From Dipteris shenzhenensis (lineage: Eukaryota > Polypodiophyta > Polypodiopsida > Gleicheniales), in assembly GCA_047967505.1 (NCBI GenBank), contig CM106541.1: a stretch of 64,000 nt of DNA. The stretch is one strand, 5' to 3'. Below the pieces are notes generated by a model. The model searched no databases, was not told where the DNA came from, and saw only the letters and a program-made list of their open reading frames with translations. How positions within the stretch are numbered: position 1 is the stretch's first letter; each line of letters opens with the position of its first letter. The translations under genes were made by a program, and so were the position numbers. Shown in pieces: positions 14,060-24,720 of the stretch.

Positions 14060-14484
14060 CTTTCCGAGCGCAGGGCTGTTTGTATAATGATGTTTCCAGC
14101 TTGTTGCATTGAAAAATGAACCATTCTAGATCTTTAAAAAGACGTGCAATCAGCTGATCAGGAGCTAAAATCGGCTTCGGCAGCTTAGCTTTGTTGCCCA
14201 CAGTTCTAGTTGATTTCCGCTTGAACCTCACAGCCAGATTCATACAGTGTTACCTCTTTCATCAATGACGTCCAAAGAGCAATGAACGATATAGTGAAAC
14301 TTGAGCTCATCGTCGCCCTCTGTAAAGCTTTGAATGTAAAGAGGGTTGTTCTGTAAGATTTTAAAAAAAATCAGAGAGAGTGAAACATGAACGTAATGAC
14401 CCAAAGTATAATTCTGAAGATCCATCAAGCCTAAAGTGCAAATAGACTTACGTGCTGCCCCACAACTGCTACACAAACTATCAT
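4969..14484 (-). CDS. TRAPPC2L: TRAPPC2L, TRAPP complex subunit 2-like protein (five exons, complete)
   Basis: Predicted coding exons on the minus strand are 14484-14452, 14350-14254, 11379-11301, 11168-11087 and 5106-4969 (TGA), giving 142 aa. All junctions use GT-AG and the phases close exactly. The protein starts MIVCVAVVG, then has NNPLYIQSF and [20 protein letters not shown] in exons 2-3, [20 protein letters not shown] across exons 3-4, and [20 protein letters not shown] in exon 5. This is the sedlin/longin fold of TRAPPC2L (yeast Tca17), a TRAPP tethering-complex subunit acting in ER-Golgi/TGN vesicle traffic. Length matches the family (about 140 aa). Introns are 101, 2874, 132 and 5980 bp; the last contains a LINE on the opposite strand. 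The C-terminus (FGTTTM) is the least conserved part. Identification is from family knowledge; the splice model is read from sequence. Confidence 0.95.
5260..8300 (+). mobile_element. Degenerate LINE (non-LTR) remnant in TRAPPC2L intron 4
   Basis: The clearest part is 7748-7936, which reads [20 protein letters not shown] followed by a tryptophan-rich tail, as in the RT-associated zinc-binding (zf-RVT) domain at the C-terminus of plant L1-like LINEs. Flanking frames (7316-8250) continue in several phases with stops, so the copy is dead. The 5260-7300 part is C/T-rich at its left end with only short frames; assigning it to the same LINE is an inference. It sits antisense to the host gene. Confidence 0.55.
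8511..8604. repeat. (CT)n(CA)n microsatellite
   Basis: CT block followed by CA, CGCA and CACC blocks, within TRAPPC2L intron 4. Confidence 0.9.
9064..9102. repeat. (CT)n microsatellite
   Basis: A run of about 19 CT units in TRAPPC2L intron 4. Confidence 0.95.
10868..10915. repeat. (AT)n(GT)n microsatellite
   Basis: AT repeats passing into GT repeats, about 170 bp past exon 4 in intron 4. The rest of 8.6-11.0 kb shows no supported coding sequence. Confidence 0.9.
13631..13808. repeat. Two diverged tandem units, period 96 bp
   Basis: GGGTTTGC-CTA-GGA followed by an ACAGCAGCA block and CACCAAG occurs twice, with anchors at 13646 and 13742. The copies are clearly diverged. Confidence 0.65.
14022..14056. 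repeat. (CT)n microsatellite
   Basis: About 17 CT units in TRAPPC2L intron 2, roughly 200 bp downstream of exon 2. Confidence 0.95.
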
Positions 14485-14846
14485 GTTTAGGAACAAGACG
14501 GGAAATGGTCAGCTGAAAGTTTCCAAATCTTTTGGACGATTTTAAGTCAGTCTATCTCTTCTACTTATTACCCACAAACCCAAAAAAAATAAAGGAGAAA
14601 AGATTTGGCAACTTACACTTGGCAGCTTGGAGGAGAGCTCCCACATGTGAACGTTAGCACCGGTGGCCTTTTCAGAGTAGTTTTTGAATTTCCACCTCTA
14701 ATTTTTGGCCTGCCACGGGGAGGCCTAAGTGAAGCCGACGCTCCCAGAGAAGCAAAAATGGATTTAAAGCGATTTTTCTTCTTTTTTTTTTTGGCATGAT
14801 AGCGCCACGCATCTGGGATGGATTGCTGCATGTGCATTGCATGGGC

Positions 14847-14862
14847 CGCCGCCACGTGTCCG
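14847..14862 (-). promoter_or_regulatory. G-box/ABRE-like element upstream of TRAPPC2L
   Basis: The minus strand reads GGACACGTGGCGGC. Its core ACACGTGGC is a textbook plant G-box/ABRE bound by bZIP and bHLH factors. The adjacent GGCCCAT is a site II-type (TGGGCC) motif typical of housekeeping promoters. It lies about 370 bp upstream of the TRAPPC2L ATG at 14484. The role is inferred from motif and distance. Confidence 0.5.
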
Positions 14863-14992
14863 AGCTCCTTTCCGCTTATCATTGGTGGATTGTGTTCTCT
14901 TGGGAAATCGGGCCGATTTCGATATTGTGGACAAGCACATGATCTGAGGTAGCGATAAGGAGATGCATGGAAGGACCTTTGGTGTTGCGGAC

Positions 14993-15176
14993 AATGAGCT
15001 TGCCTTTCTTTGTGGACGACGAGGTCGTTTGTGGAGGAAAGGTATGGTAGACGAAAGGCGGAAGTGATGGACGATTAGCTTGCCTTTCTTTGTGGACAAC
15101 GAGGTCGTGGGGATGGGATGAGGTCGTTTGTGGAGGAAAGGTATGGTAGACGAAAGGCGAAAGTGATGGGCAGGAG
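14993..15176. repeat. Tandem duplication in the region upstream of TRAPPC2L
   Basis: The block GCTTGCCTTTCTTTGTGGAC is present at 14998 and 15078 (80 bp apart). The following block GTCGTTTGTGGAGGAAAGGT recurs 99 bp apart because the second copy carries a 19-bp partial repeat of GAGGTCG. A 212-codon minus-strand frame across it is an artefact of the duplication. Confidence 0.85.
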
Positions 15177-15629
15177 CATGGGGTGTCCAAAACGGGAGCT
15201 TGCTGGTTCTATAAAATGACCTTTGCATGCATACTCGACCCGTGTGACTTTCCATCCAATGTTTTGTGTGTGTTTTTTTGCCTATCGGAAGCCTGCATAT
15301 TACTGGAAGCTCCGAAAAGGGAATGAATGCTGAAGGAGGTGTTAGAGCACAAAATAATTTGTAGTCTAATTCTGATGTAAAGAATCTTACAAGAAGCGAC
15401 AAATATGATAAAGATGGATCTGAAACTCATGACATACGTTTGAAGGCTCAAATGGTTCCTTGTGTGGTAGAGGAAGTTCCAAAATCTGGTCACGCAAGTG
15501 GTGCTATATGATTTGTTCATGCAAGTGGTGGTATATGATTTTGCCCTACTCTCAGTTAATTGTTCTCACTTTGCTGCTCTATTTGAATAAAGGCATCTTT
15601 CTTAATCTTCTCATAATGTATGTTGTTGA

Positions 15630-15950
15630 TCAATACCCACCATAAGCAAGCGAGGTTTTGGTGAGGGAGGAACATCTTCTTTTTCTTTGCGTGTTGATGC
15701 AACAACAACAGTCTTGAAAGGCGATCCATTCAATGGGGTCATCTCCTTTGTTCCAGACAATGTCATAAGACGTTATGCACCTTGGGCAACCAATCAAATG
15801 GAGAGCATGAGAGCAACCTTCACATTAGCTATTAACATAGTGGCTTTTGTCATTGTCAAGGTGGACCTCGATAGCCCGCCAACAAATGATCAGATCATTA
15901 TCATAGATGGTCCAAACTCTGAGGACCATGCGATGGCGAGAATCAACTAA
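15630..15950 (+). CDS. Unidentified open frame, possible exon or TE fragment
   Basis: A 106-codon open frame between stops reads through with balanced composition (segments such as VLKGDPFNGVISFVPDNVIR and INIVAFVIVKVDLD). The first in-frame ATG is only in its second half, so it is not a complete gene as seen. I do not recognise the family. A second short frame at 16087-16224 (MYVAKNISYMHARHALGVFD...) might be a continuation after a lesion or intron. It lies between two minus-strand genes and could be part of an unrecognised transposon. Confidence 0.25.
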   Translation, partial: SIPTISKRGFGEGGTSSFSLRVDATTTVLKGDPFNGVISFVPDNVIRRYAPWATNQMESMRATFTLAINIVAFVIVKVDLDSPPTNDQIIIIDGPNSEDHAMARIN

Positions 15951-16927
15951 GTGCATTTATTTGAAAAGTTTTATTACCCCCCCTCCCTTCAACTTTATTT
16001 TTATCTTCATATCGGCTATCTTTTGTTGCGGATAGAAGACACACACTTGCCTGTCTAGTGGAGGAGTTTGTCGATAAGGCATTGTCATGTATGTTGCAAA
16101 AAACATCTCGTATATGCATGCAAGACATGCACTAGGAGTATTTGATTTTACTATCTTGGGAGTAGTACCTGAAGGCAATCTTCGAGCCACATTACGTGAT
16201 GCATTCATGGGCCAATTCTCTTAATTAGGTTATGGCAAAAAGGTACAACAACTTTGCGTACTGATGACATTCACCATTGTAATGAACCAAAGAACTAACA
16301 GTCATATCCCCTCTCATTGCAGGTAATTTCCATTTTGCATCTCATTAGTCTCAACAATCCCCTAGTTGAGTAGCATTGTGAAACATGTGGAGGTACTCAA
16401 GTGAATCGGGGTCCAACACGTCCATATTGTTATAGTTACGATGGTATCCAAAGTATTTCCCAAGTACCTTCTTTAAAAGGATGTGTTATAAGTTGACCAT
16501 AGCCAAATGCTCATACAATACAATAAAGCAATGAGTGCATTCGAGGAGGCTTCAAGGTAGCTCAAGATACCATTGCTTCACAGAAGCCATTGATGATCCA
16601 ACAGAAAGAATAGATTACTTCACTAAGGGAAGACAAGGGCGAGTTGTAGCAGACTGGAGAGTAAATGCTACTCTCAAACAGAAAGTTGCCACCCTCTAAC
16701 AGATCTAGGCACTATTTTGCAAACACTTGACCAGCTGACATAACACCTTGGAGTCTAAGGAGACAAGGCACGAGGGTGACAGTCCTTTCTAGCATTATGT
16801 AGTGTAGAGCCATTGGGGGTTTGTGCGCATTGGAGGGTCAAGGCATAAAACATCGTACATCCATTCAAGGTAAACCTCAAGACACTATAGGGCCATTGGG
16901 AGTTTGGTGGCCTTTTTTAGAATTAAG

Positions 16928-16929
<2 letters not shown>

Positions 16930-17002
<73 letters not shown>
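16930..17002. repeat. (CT)n(CA)n compound microsatellite
   Basis: About 19 CT units followed directly by about 16 CA units. Confidence 0.95.
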
Positions 17003-17004
<2 letters not shown>

Positions 17005-17162
17005 TTTTTTAACACAACCTTTGGAAAAAGAGAACCTATCGAAAAGAAAGAACCCATATCGCTAGTTGCAGAATCAAGGTGAGCAATGCAAAAAGGACAC
17101 CAAACATGGTCATAGTTGGAATGTGAGAACCCAAATAGAAGTAGGGACATATACTTGCTTGT

Positions 17163-17213
17163 TTTTCTTCTTCTTCTTCTTCTTGCTTGCCTCTTCTTCT
17201 TCTTCTTCTTGCT
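17163..17213. repeat. (TTC)n microsatellite with short interruption
   Basis: Two TTC tracts separated by TTGCTTGCC; the opposite strand encodes Glu/Lys runs, which are not a gene. Confidence 0.9.
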
Positions 17214-18894
17214 CGCTTGATTGTTCCTCTTCCAACTGCCTTGCTTTCTTAACACCTTTATAGTTGTTCATAAAACTATTAAATTGTCTCGCACAATCAA
17301 TCAACACATGCTCAAAGCCATGAATAATCAAAAGAGAGAAACATGCTCAAAGCTACAAATAATCAAAACAGTGAAACAAGAGAAGCATCTTGAGAGAGAA
17401 CTCACCTTCGACTAAAGCAACGGTGACTAAACACAAACTCATTGGAAGAGAGATCATCTACATGCTAGAGTTGTTTGAATCTCTACATCATGCGATCAAG
17501 ATATTGCAATCAATATTTCTCTCGACTCAGCTCTATTCTCCCCTCACAACACTTCTATAAAGCAATAAAGGAACAACAATCATGACCTTAGATACAGATC
17601 AAGTTGCAGACCTTTGAGGGTAGACCTTATCGTGAAACAATCACAGACCTTGGCAATGGAGTAGACATTGAGACCTGAGCAATGAGGTAGAGAACCAAGT
17701 GATAGAGTGCATAGGATTTTCGAAATATGCTATGACAATGGGTAGTGAAAGAGCGAAAGGTGTATGCGAAGAAGCTTAATCAAATTTATGGAGGAGAGAA
17801 TTCCAAGGAGCAATCAAAGGAGAAATTTTGAAGGACCATGTTAAACAAGAGTACAAAAGTGTGCATGGGCACTACCTCCTAGTATAGTGGGGGGTAAAGC
17901 AAGTGCTTTTAGATGCAAAAGAGAAAGCAAATAATTTTATAAGGGTGTTGGGCTATTAGAAGGCAATTTTTGTCGGATGATAAATGGCAATTTGAAACAC
18001 ACAATTAATTTAAATTTAAAAACACGTTGAAGTAACTTCAGTGGGCCTGTGCCTTGGAAGGTTATGTTTTAGTTGTTTGAGGTTGGCCAAGTATGGTTAT
18101 TGTTGTCCAAGTATGGTTTTTTTTTTTTTTTGGTTTTTTTTTCCTTGCCTATGTTTGTATTCTTGTATAGAGGAATGAATGGTCCAACCAATAAATGTAA
18201 TTTGTGTTGTATTTTGCTTTTTTTTGTTTTGAGTTGGTGCATATGTGATCAATAGTTGTTCCGTGTATTGTTGTACTTGTTGAAATTGGTTGTTTCATTC
18301 TATGGGATTTGAAGTAGTTATTTGAGCCTTAACATTGGGGCTGCATTAGAGTTATAGTCGATGTTGAAGTCGCCTACAATGTATGTTGTTGTATTGTACT
18401 TAGCATTGTCTCGATACTTTGTGTCAGTACTTGTGTCTTTGTTTTGGAAGATTTGTATGTGTTAATAACTACTACTTTTTTATTTGGTTTTGTCTGGAAA
18501 ATTAAAAGCAAACATTCAAAACTTTGTTCAAATGAGCTTGTTTGTTGTAGCAGAGTTAGCTCCTTTTGGAAATATGTTGTTGATGTTATGATGCTGTTGA
18601 AAAATGGCAACTACATTGTTGGATTTGTTTGGGTGTGTGTTTCTTGCAAGCATAAGATGGTTGCATAGAGGATGCTTTTTGAGTTGTTTATATCGTCCTT
18701 GTGAAATTGTGATGATCGTCTGTTTAGGCTTTGCAATATTTTGTCAATGTTTTTTTCTTGCTGAAGTCCATTTGTTTGGATGCCCAACTGGAATCTGCTC
18801 GTATTTTAAAAGTTCTTGCAAGACTAGTGGGTCTATTTTTATTTATTTATTTTTCTAATTTGGAAAGAAAGTAAAGATTGGCTAGATCACAGAA

Positions 18895-19755
18895 TCTCAA
18901 GAATGCAGTGTAGACAAGCCATGTGTCATAATCCCTACAAGGTCAAATGCAAGTGTTTCCATGGTTAGTCCATGTGAGCAATGGATTGTTCTACCAGTCG
19001 TCGGTTGAATCAAGAATTGTTTTCTTGTGATTGTGTTTAAATGGTTGTTTTTGACTTGGAATTCACGAGTGATCTGTAACATTGATGTCCACGATATTGG
19101 TTTGTTGTATAAGTGTTTGTTTTTGTAGTGAGTTTGTGCACCTGTGTTTTTGTTGTTGAATTCTATCCACACAAGGAATGGCTTCTTCCTAGTATCAGAA
19201 TCTCTGAAGATGCCATCTGCACCGTTAACAATGCCATCGTTGATATTAAGGTTTCCCAAGCATATTTCAATGATCATCCCAAGTTTAAGGCATAGCTCAC
19301 CATATAGTCCGGATGTTTTCCTGGGGCCATTAGAGATGTTTATTGTTCTATTGCATGTCCTTTGTTTGGTATGAGTTTGCTGGGAGTATGTGTGGATGAT
19401 CGGGTAGGCTTTCGAACATGTCCTCGTTGTGTTTGTTTTTTGCGAAGTTTGTAAAGAATAAGTGCGGGACACTATTTTTTAATTTTGGGTTCTTTAAGTG
19501 TGTTATATTTAGTTTGTTGATATCATCACTTTGTGTCCCTGTTTGGATCCTGCTGAATACCTCCAAAAAAGTATTTAACATTGTGTCCCTGTCATTGATA
19601 AAGGCAAATGAAGAGTTTCATGTATTTTGCTTCCACCAATTGTTCTTGTTGCCTTTCCGGTATATGCTAGTAGCAAGACTTTTGGAAGATCAATGCCTTC
19701 TATGTTTTTATGTGAATAGTAGCGTCATAGTGCTTCTGCTACATCTGGCATAGAC
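18895..19755 (-). pseudogene. Pif1/Helitron-type DNA helicase relic
   Basis: Three minus-strand pieces read in order. At 19755-19580: LLLAYTGKATRTIGGSKIHE with HLPLS, the Walker A region of plant Pif1-like and Helitron helicases (consensus APTGKAA...IGG.TIH). At 19560-19385: RIQTGTQSDDI, then VPHLFFTNFAKNKHNE. At 19340-18900: KLGMIIEICLGNLN, DGIVNGADGIF, WIEFNN, and the C-terminal EFQVKNNHLNTITRKQF, RTIHCSHGLTMETLAFDL and HGLSTL. The Walker B part between pieces one and two is missing and frames change, so this is dead. Helitron origin is likely, but no Rep domain or termini were found here. Confidence 0.75.
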
Positions 19756-20582
19756 TAGAGTGTAGGGAAGTTAGATGGCCAGGGACTCCAAGGTGGGAAG
19801 GACCAACGACTCAACTCATGATCACTAGAGTGGCAAGTGGGTCAGGTACATGCTCAACAAAGGCTCGAAAAGAGGCATGTTTGATAGAATTGGGTGGATC
19901 TAGCAAGACAACAAGACCTAGCTTGATGGTTGAGGAGTCAAAATTAGAAGTGACAGGATCCCAAGCAGGAGCGGGGCCATCACCTACTCCTACCCCAAGT
20001 TTTCTAAGGAAGACTCGATCGACAACACTTTGCCTGTATTGGTAGATGTTATAGACATTTCCTTAGGAACCTCCTATTACCACCATTGCCTCATCCTCAA
20101 AGAGCGAGCTTGAGCAGTAGGTGCTGACTCCTCCCACCTCTCCAAGGAATCCCAAGGTGCAATCTCCTCCCCCATCTATATTGAAATAGGAAAAGATAAC
20201 AAATAGGAGTTGCGGGTAAGAACCAATGGAGACAGAGGATGATGGAGATAGCGACAGAGGAGTGATGCTATATCTGTACACCCGTGCCTCTCCCATCAAC
20301 CCACTAGATGCCTCTTTCGACTTACCTCACCACCTGTATGAGCCATATTTCTTGTCTGAATCCTCTCGTGACTTCGGTGCATGTGCTTCTCCCCAACTAC
20401 CAAATAATCTGAATATATCGGACGAGCTGCGCTTCCTTGCGCTAGTTGCTAATCTTGTTGAAGAATGTGGACCGCCATCTTTTCGCTATGGAGCTCGACC
20501 AAGTCCCCATGGTGGGAGAGGAGGAGTAGGAGGAGGAGCTGTGCACCCCTCTTATGCGCATCTAGCTCAGAAGCCACGAGCC
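19756..20582 (+). other. Probable decayed copia linker or unclassified sequence
   Basis: Short plus-strand frames rich in Pro and Ser (around 20050-20570) precede the copia RT scrap and could be its integrase-RT linker. No motif proves this. Confidence 0.25.
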
Positions 20583-20942
20583 CAAGGGTGTGGACTTTGA
20601 TGAGATCTTCTCTCTGGTTGTGAATATGACCACACTTAGATGTGTACTTGGACTTGTGGCAGCAGAGGATTGGATGTCAAGGTAGCTTTCTTGCATGGGG
20701 ATTTGCATGAGGAAATTTACGTGGTATAGCCACCAGGCTTTAAGAAAAGGGCAAAGAGAATTTGGTTTGCAAGTTGAAAAAGAGTCTCTATGGCCTTAAG
20801 CAAGCACCTACAGAATGGTATAGAAGTTTGATGCTTTCATTCGATCCTAGGGTTTTAGAAGAAGTGAGATTGATCACTGCCTCTACACTAAAATGGCTAA
20901 GGATAATAGCCTAATACTCTTGGCACTTTAATATGTGGATGT
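20583..20942 (+). pseudogene. Ty1/copia reverse transcriptase fragment
   Basis: In changing frames the strand reads DFDEIFSLVVNMTTLRCVLG, then VKVAFLHGDLHEEIYV, PPGFKKRAK, LKKSLYGLKQAPTEWYR and HCLYTKM. These match successive copia RT blocks (consensus FAPV..TIR, AFLHGDL.EEVYM.QPPGF, L.KALYGLKQAPR.WY). Frameshifts and stops make it non-functional, and no LTR pair was recognised around it. Confidence 0.8.
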
Positions 20943-20989
20943 CAACATCCACAAAGTACAATCACTAAATGTAGGGTAATCAGTGAATT

Positions 20990-21490
20990 AGAGGTGATTA
21001 GGCTTCATGATCTACTTCTACGGACAAGCTTAGGGAGTTGGATTCCAAAATACCCCAAGGCGAATGATTGCACAGGCAACGCGCACATGGAAGGAGTACA
21101 GCACAAACTCAAGGAGTTTGATCCCCAAATATCCCAAGGCCAAAGCTTCTAGGCAATGTGCACAGATTGTAGGTTTCAGCTAACACCCCAAGGCCAACGA
21201 TTGCAAGCAACATGCACATTCTTACCCACTTTAACGAAAATAGCCATGGAAAGAGTACAGGACAAGCTCAGAGAGTTTGATCCCCAAATACCTCGAGGAA
21301 AAAGAGTGCAAGCAACGTGCACAAGTTATATGTTCCAAGTGCAAGCTGCTGCTGTTAAGTGTCTTGCAGAAGTTAAGCCTCGCCACTCCAAGTTTTGAGC
21401 CTCGTACAAGGGCTTCGAACCCCAAATGACTTAAGGCATGAGGGTGCTCAGGGATTTTGAGCCCCAAATCGCTTAAGCCTTGGAGGTGCA
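20990..21490. repeat. Degenerate tandem repeats
   Basis: A motif resembling GAGTTTGATCCCCAAATA-CCC-AGG followed by GCAAGCAAC-TGCACA recurs at least four times, at irregular spacing, with a further GCCCCAAAT variant to 21470. Confidence 0.65.
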
Positions 21491-24111
21491 AGGCTAACAC
21501 AAGTGCTATTTGGGAACCAGTTAGGACACCTCCTAATGTTAGGTTTGTCCCAAGTGCTCTAATATGGTTAACACAAGTGCTATATCTCTTCAACATCCCC
21601 ACGACACGTGAGTCACTCTCGAGATGCACACATTTTTGGCACCGCTTTCGGGGATAAAAGGTATGCTTTTGCATTGCACTCGTCTTCCTTCATTATCTAC
21701 CCATTGCACAAGGCTTCAAGCTTAACTTGGAGCTTTTTTAGTGGACTTGTAGGAGAGTAAAGGGTAAAGAAGTGAGAGTTGTGGACGAAAAATTTAGGAA
21801 AGCTGTCATTTTCTGTTGGAAAGTCATTTTGGAGCATTTGAAGCTTGTTTTTTATACTTTTTAGTGTTTTAAATTGATAGCACCTTTTGAAGGGAGGGCC
21901 AACCCTTTTCATCCTTCCACTCCCTCTATTATCTCTCTTTATAAATTGCTTGGGCCCCTATGGATCCAAGACATGGTGCTACTCTCTTTCTTTGTCTTGG
22001 CTTCTTGCGGCTCCACTTTCGTTGTTGCTTTCGCATGCTTTGTAAATGGCACTTTGTTAATCAATCAAGGTAATCATGGTGGTACCTTCTCATAGTAGGC
22101 CAAAGCTCCCAAGCTGCTGGTCCTGAGCAAGTGTCATAAATGGTACTTGTGTTATCTTGACTTGTGCAGCTAGACTCGAGCAACTGTTTCAAAATTGCAC
22201 GAAATTGTATGTTTGGTTTAAGAAAACCTTGCCCCTTTGTATGAAACTTGGTGGAAAAACATGATATAATGCATCCCCAAACCCTAAACCTAGGTAGCTG
22301 TCTCAAAATTACATGTTCAATTTAAGAGAAACCCAAAAGTGGCACCTTTGTTAACCAATGTGACTGCGTCTACACATGCAGTTAACATGCCCCCCTTCCT
22401 ATAGTGGATCCCCATCCGTGGGTCAAGATGTGCGGAGCAATCCTAAAGTTTGTATTGTTTAGAGCATGGAGTGTTGATCAAAGAGCCACTGAGAGATTTG
22501 GAAAAAGGAAAAATGGGGCCGCCAAAAATTGGTGTCATGCATGTCCTCAAATGTGCAGATGTAATGAGAATGGAGGTTGTGCATGCAGAGGTACATCTGG
22601 ATGACCTACTTGTAGGAGGGGCCCTCAACTGGATCGAAAAATATCTCATTTAAGTGCCGCTCTTCCACTATCAAAAATATTTTGGGAATATCCCGGAGCA
22701 AAATGACCAACAACAACCGAAAAAAGTGGATGAAGGCCATGACTGAAGGATCTAGGACTTTTGCATACATATCAATGTATTGTTGCATCTAAAAGGTGAG
22801 ACCATACGCATTGGTGACTTTTGTAAAGTCAAAGTACAAAGAATTATACATGACATTAGAATCGCTCTTCCAATTCCAAAACGAGGACATAGAGGCATAT
22901 AAATGGGATGAATACGGTGGGCCCAACATGCATTACAATACATGCTCCAATATTGGGGCTTCTTTAAGAAAGGGGTCTACCAAGCTGGCTTTAGACCTAC
23001 ATTTGCATCATTGATGGGCACAACTTGTGGATTGGGGTCCGCGTACCCTCCTTTGGTCTCTAGCTTATTGGATGCCTACCTCTTCTGAAAGGCCTTTTTG
23101 ATAAAAGTGGTCAGGGCTCTAACTTCCATGAGATCAATAGTCTTCAGATAAAAAATTGGACTTATGCAAAACTCAGTACCACTCAGGGTCATCAAGAGTA
23201 TGTCTTTGATCTGATCATCCCCTTCAGTTGGAGGCTTCTTTAAGAAAGGGTTCTACCAAGTTAATATTCATGGATGTGTGTGGCAAGTGGGAGGTATCAA
23301 GATGGGCAATGGAGTTGAAAATTGCCATAGTTATATTGACCTCTTCTTCACTAAGTTGTTTGGGATAGGGAATGCGCTCGGTTTCAAAATGGCTAAAGCT
23401 GTGTTTGAGCATGTGCTGCATGGCTTCCAAATTTTTATCATAAAGGACAAGAAAGCCAGATGGGTGTTATTGGGTAACACCCTTGGCCAAAGATATTGCT
23501 GGGTTCTCATAGCCACCTGAGGCCTTCGGCCATACATGTGGAGTGCAATCCCACATCTGGAGGTCATTGGGCTTAGATAGTTCAAGGATCTTAGTTTCAG
23601 TGGCAAAAAGGGAGGACTCCATGATGCACCTACACCAACTATGAAAATTGAGAATAATAGGATGAAGTGGGAGGTGTTGGATGTCATGGTCCTTGGAAAA
23701 TTTTAGGTCACCGCGTTGAAGAAGTCCATTGACAAAATAGGATGGGCATGAAGGGGCTTATGCCCAATACATGAAATCTAATATTCATGGATTGAGATGA
23801 TATTTTTGGCATGCCCTATTCATGTGCATTGTTGAGTTGTTCAGCACTGCCTTAGCTATTTCCTTTGAAAAGGAGATTGTGAATCCTTGAAGTTGCTTTA
23901 ATAGTGCCTAATCTTGCCAATTTTCACAGCTCCTTGAGCATCGGATTATGCACCGCCTTGGGACTCTTGGGTTTACTCCTTTCTACTTTTTCTTTCATAT
24001 TATCATGGATGTCTTTGCATATTTGCAACCCAAAACCTACTAGTCCCAGGTCCTCCAGCAATTATCGAATCATACCATCTAATATATCCAATATTGTCTC
24101 CCTAACCCACC

Positions 24112-24115
<4 letters not shown>

Positions 24116-24151
<36 letters not shown>
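24116..24151. repeat. (GA)n microsatellite
   Basis: About 17 GA units. Confidence 0.95.
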
Positions 24152-24159
<8 letters not shown>

Positions 24160-24339
24160 ACCCCCAAAGCTATCAACTCACAAACTTGTCATTTAGTATA
24201 GATTATAAAGATTTTTGGGCTAGTGAGAAATTGATGATTTTTATGGCCTATGCACATGCAAATGACGTTGTCAATTTATCACTTTGATGGGAGAAGTACT
24301 CCACCAGGAGCCACTACAATGACATTGGAAAATATATCG

Positions 24340-24720
24340 TTCAATAGGCACCATGATGGTTGACTTAGGGTCTAAGTTAGTCAACATGTGCCATCACGGC
24401 CTACATGAAAATAGATATCTTGCAATAGGACCATCATAGTGGTTGACTTGGGCTGTGAGGCTGGTCAACATACGCCACACAATGGTAGTAGCCACCACTT
24501 GTAGTGGTTGATATGGCCATCATCATAGAGCTGACACGAGCCACTAGGGACCCATCATGGTGGTTGATGTAGGTCTATCATAGTAGGTGGTGACTATTGG
24601 CATGGTGGCACATGTCGACCAGCTCGATGACCCAGCATTGTAGTAGCTGGATGTGGGCCAAGGGGATAATTCCATCCATCACAATGGTTGATGTGATTGG
24701 TTTAAGCATATGCAATGTCA
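24340..24720. repeat. Degenerate minisatellite, core CATCATGGTGGTTGA
   Basis: Variants of CCATCA-(A/T)(A/G)GTGGTTGA(C/T)(T/G) recur about seven times with variable spacers, often paired with GTCAACATG-GCCA. Confidence 0.6.

Larger units (their letters stand above)
11380..14253. other. TRAPPC2L intron 2, probably old transposon debris
   Basis: This is 2874 bp between exons 2 and 3. Short frames on both strands give no family I recognise. Its GC content is locally higher than the flanks and it includes a degenerate tandem repeat (13631-13808), which suggests decayed mobile DNA, but I cannot name it. Confidence 0.5.
15951..18894. other. Non-coding region with microsatellites
   Basis: No gene is supported. 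It holds (CT)n(CA)n at 16930-17002, a (TTC)n tract at 17163-17213 and a poly-T run near 18120. The left end (16.0-16.2 kb) may belong with the unidentified frame just upstream. Confidence 0.5.

Noticed and set aside
14764-15402. 212-codon minus-strand frame upstream of TRAPPC2L
   Set aside because: It crosses the duplicated block and the promoter motifs, has repeated peptide segments and low complexity, and no family match.
16923-17255. Frames with Lys/Arg/Glu or Ser/Phe runs
   Set aside because: Translations of CT/CA and TTC microsatellites.
24116-24720. CRISPR-like array
   Set aside because: Units are degenerate, spacing is irregular and the context is a plant genome; it is a minisatellite.
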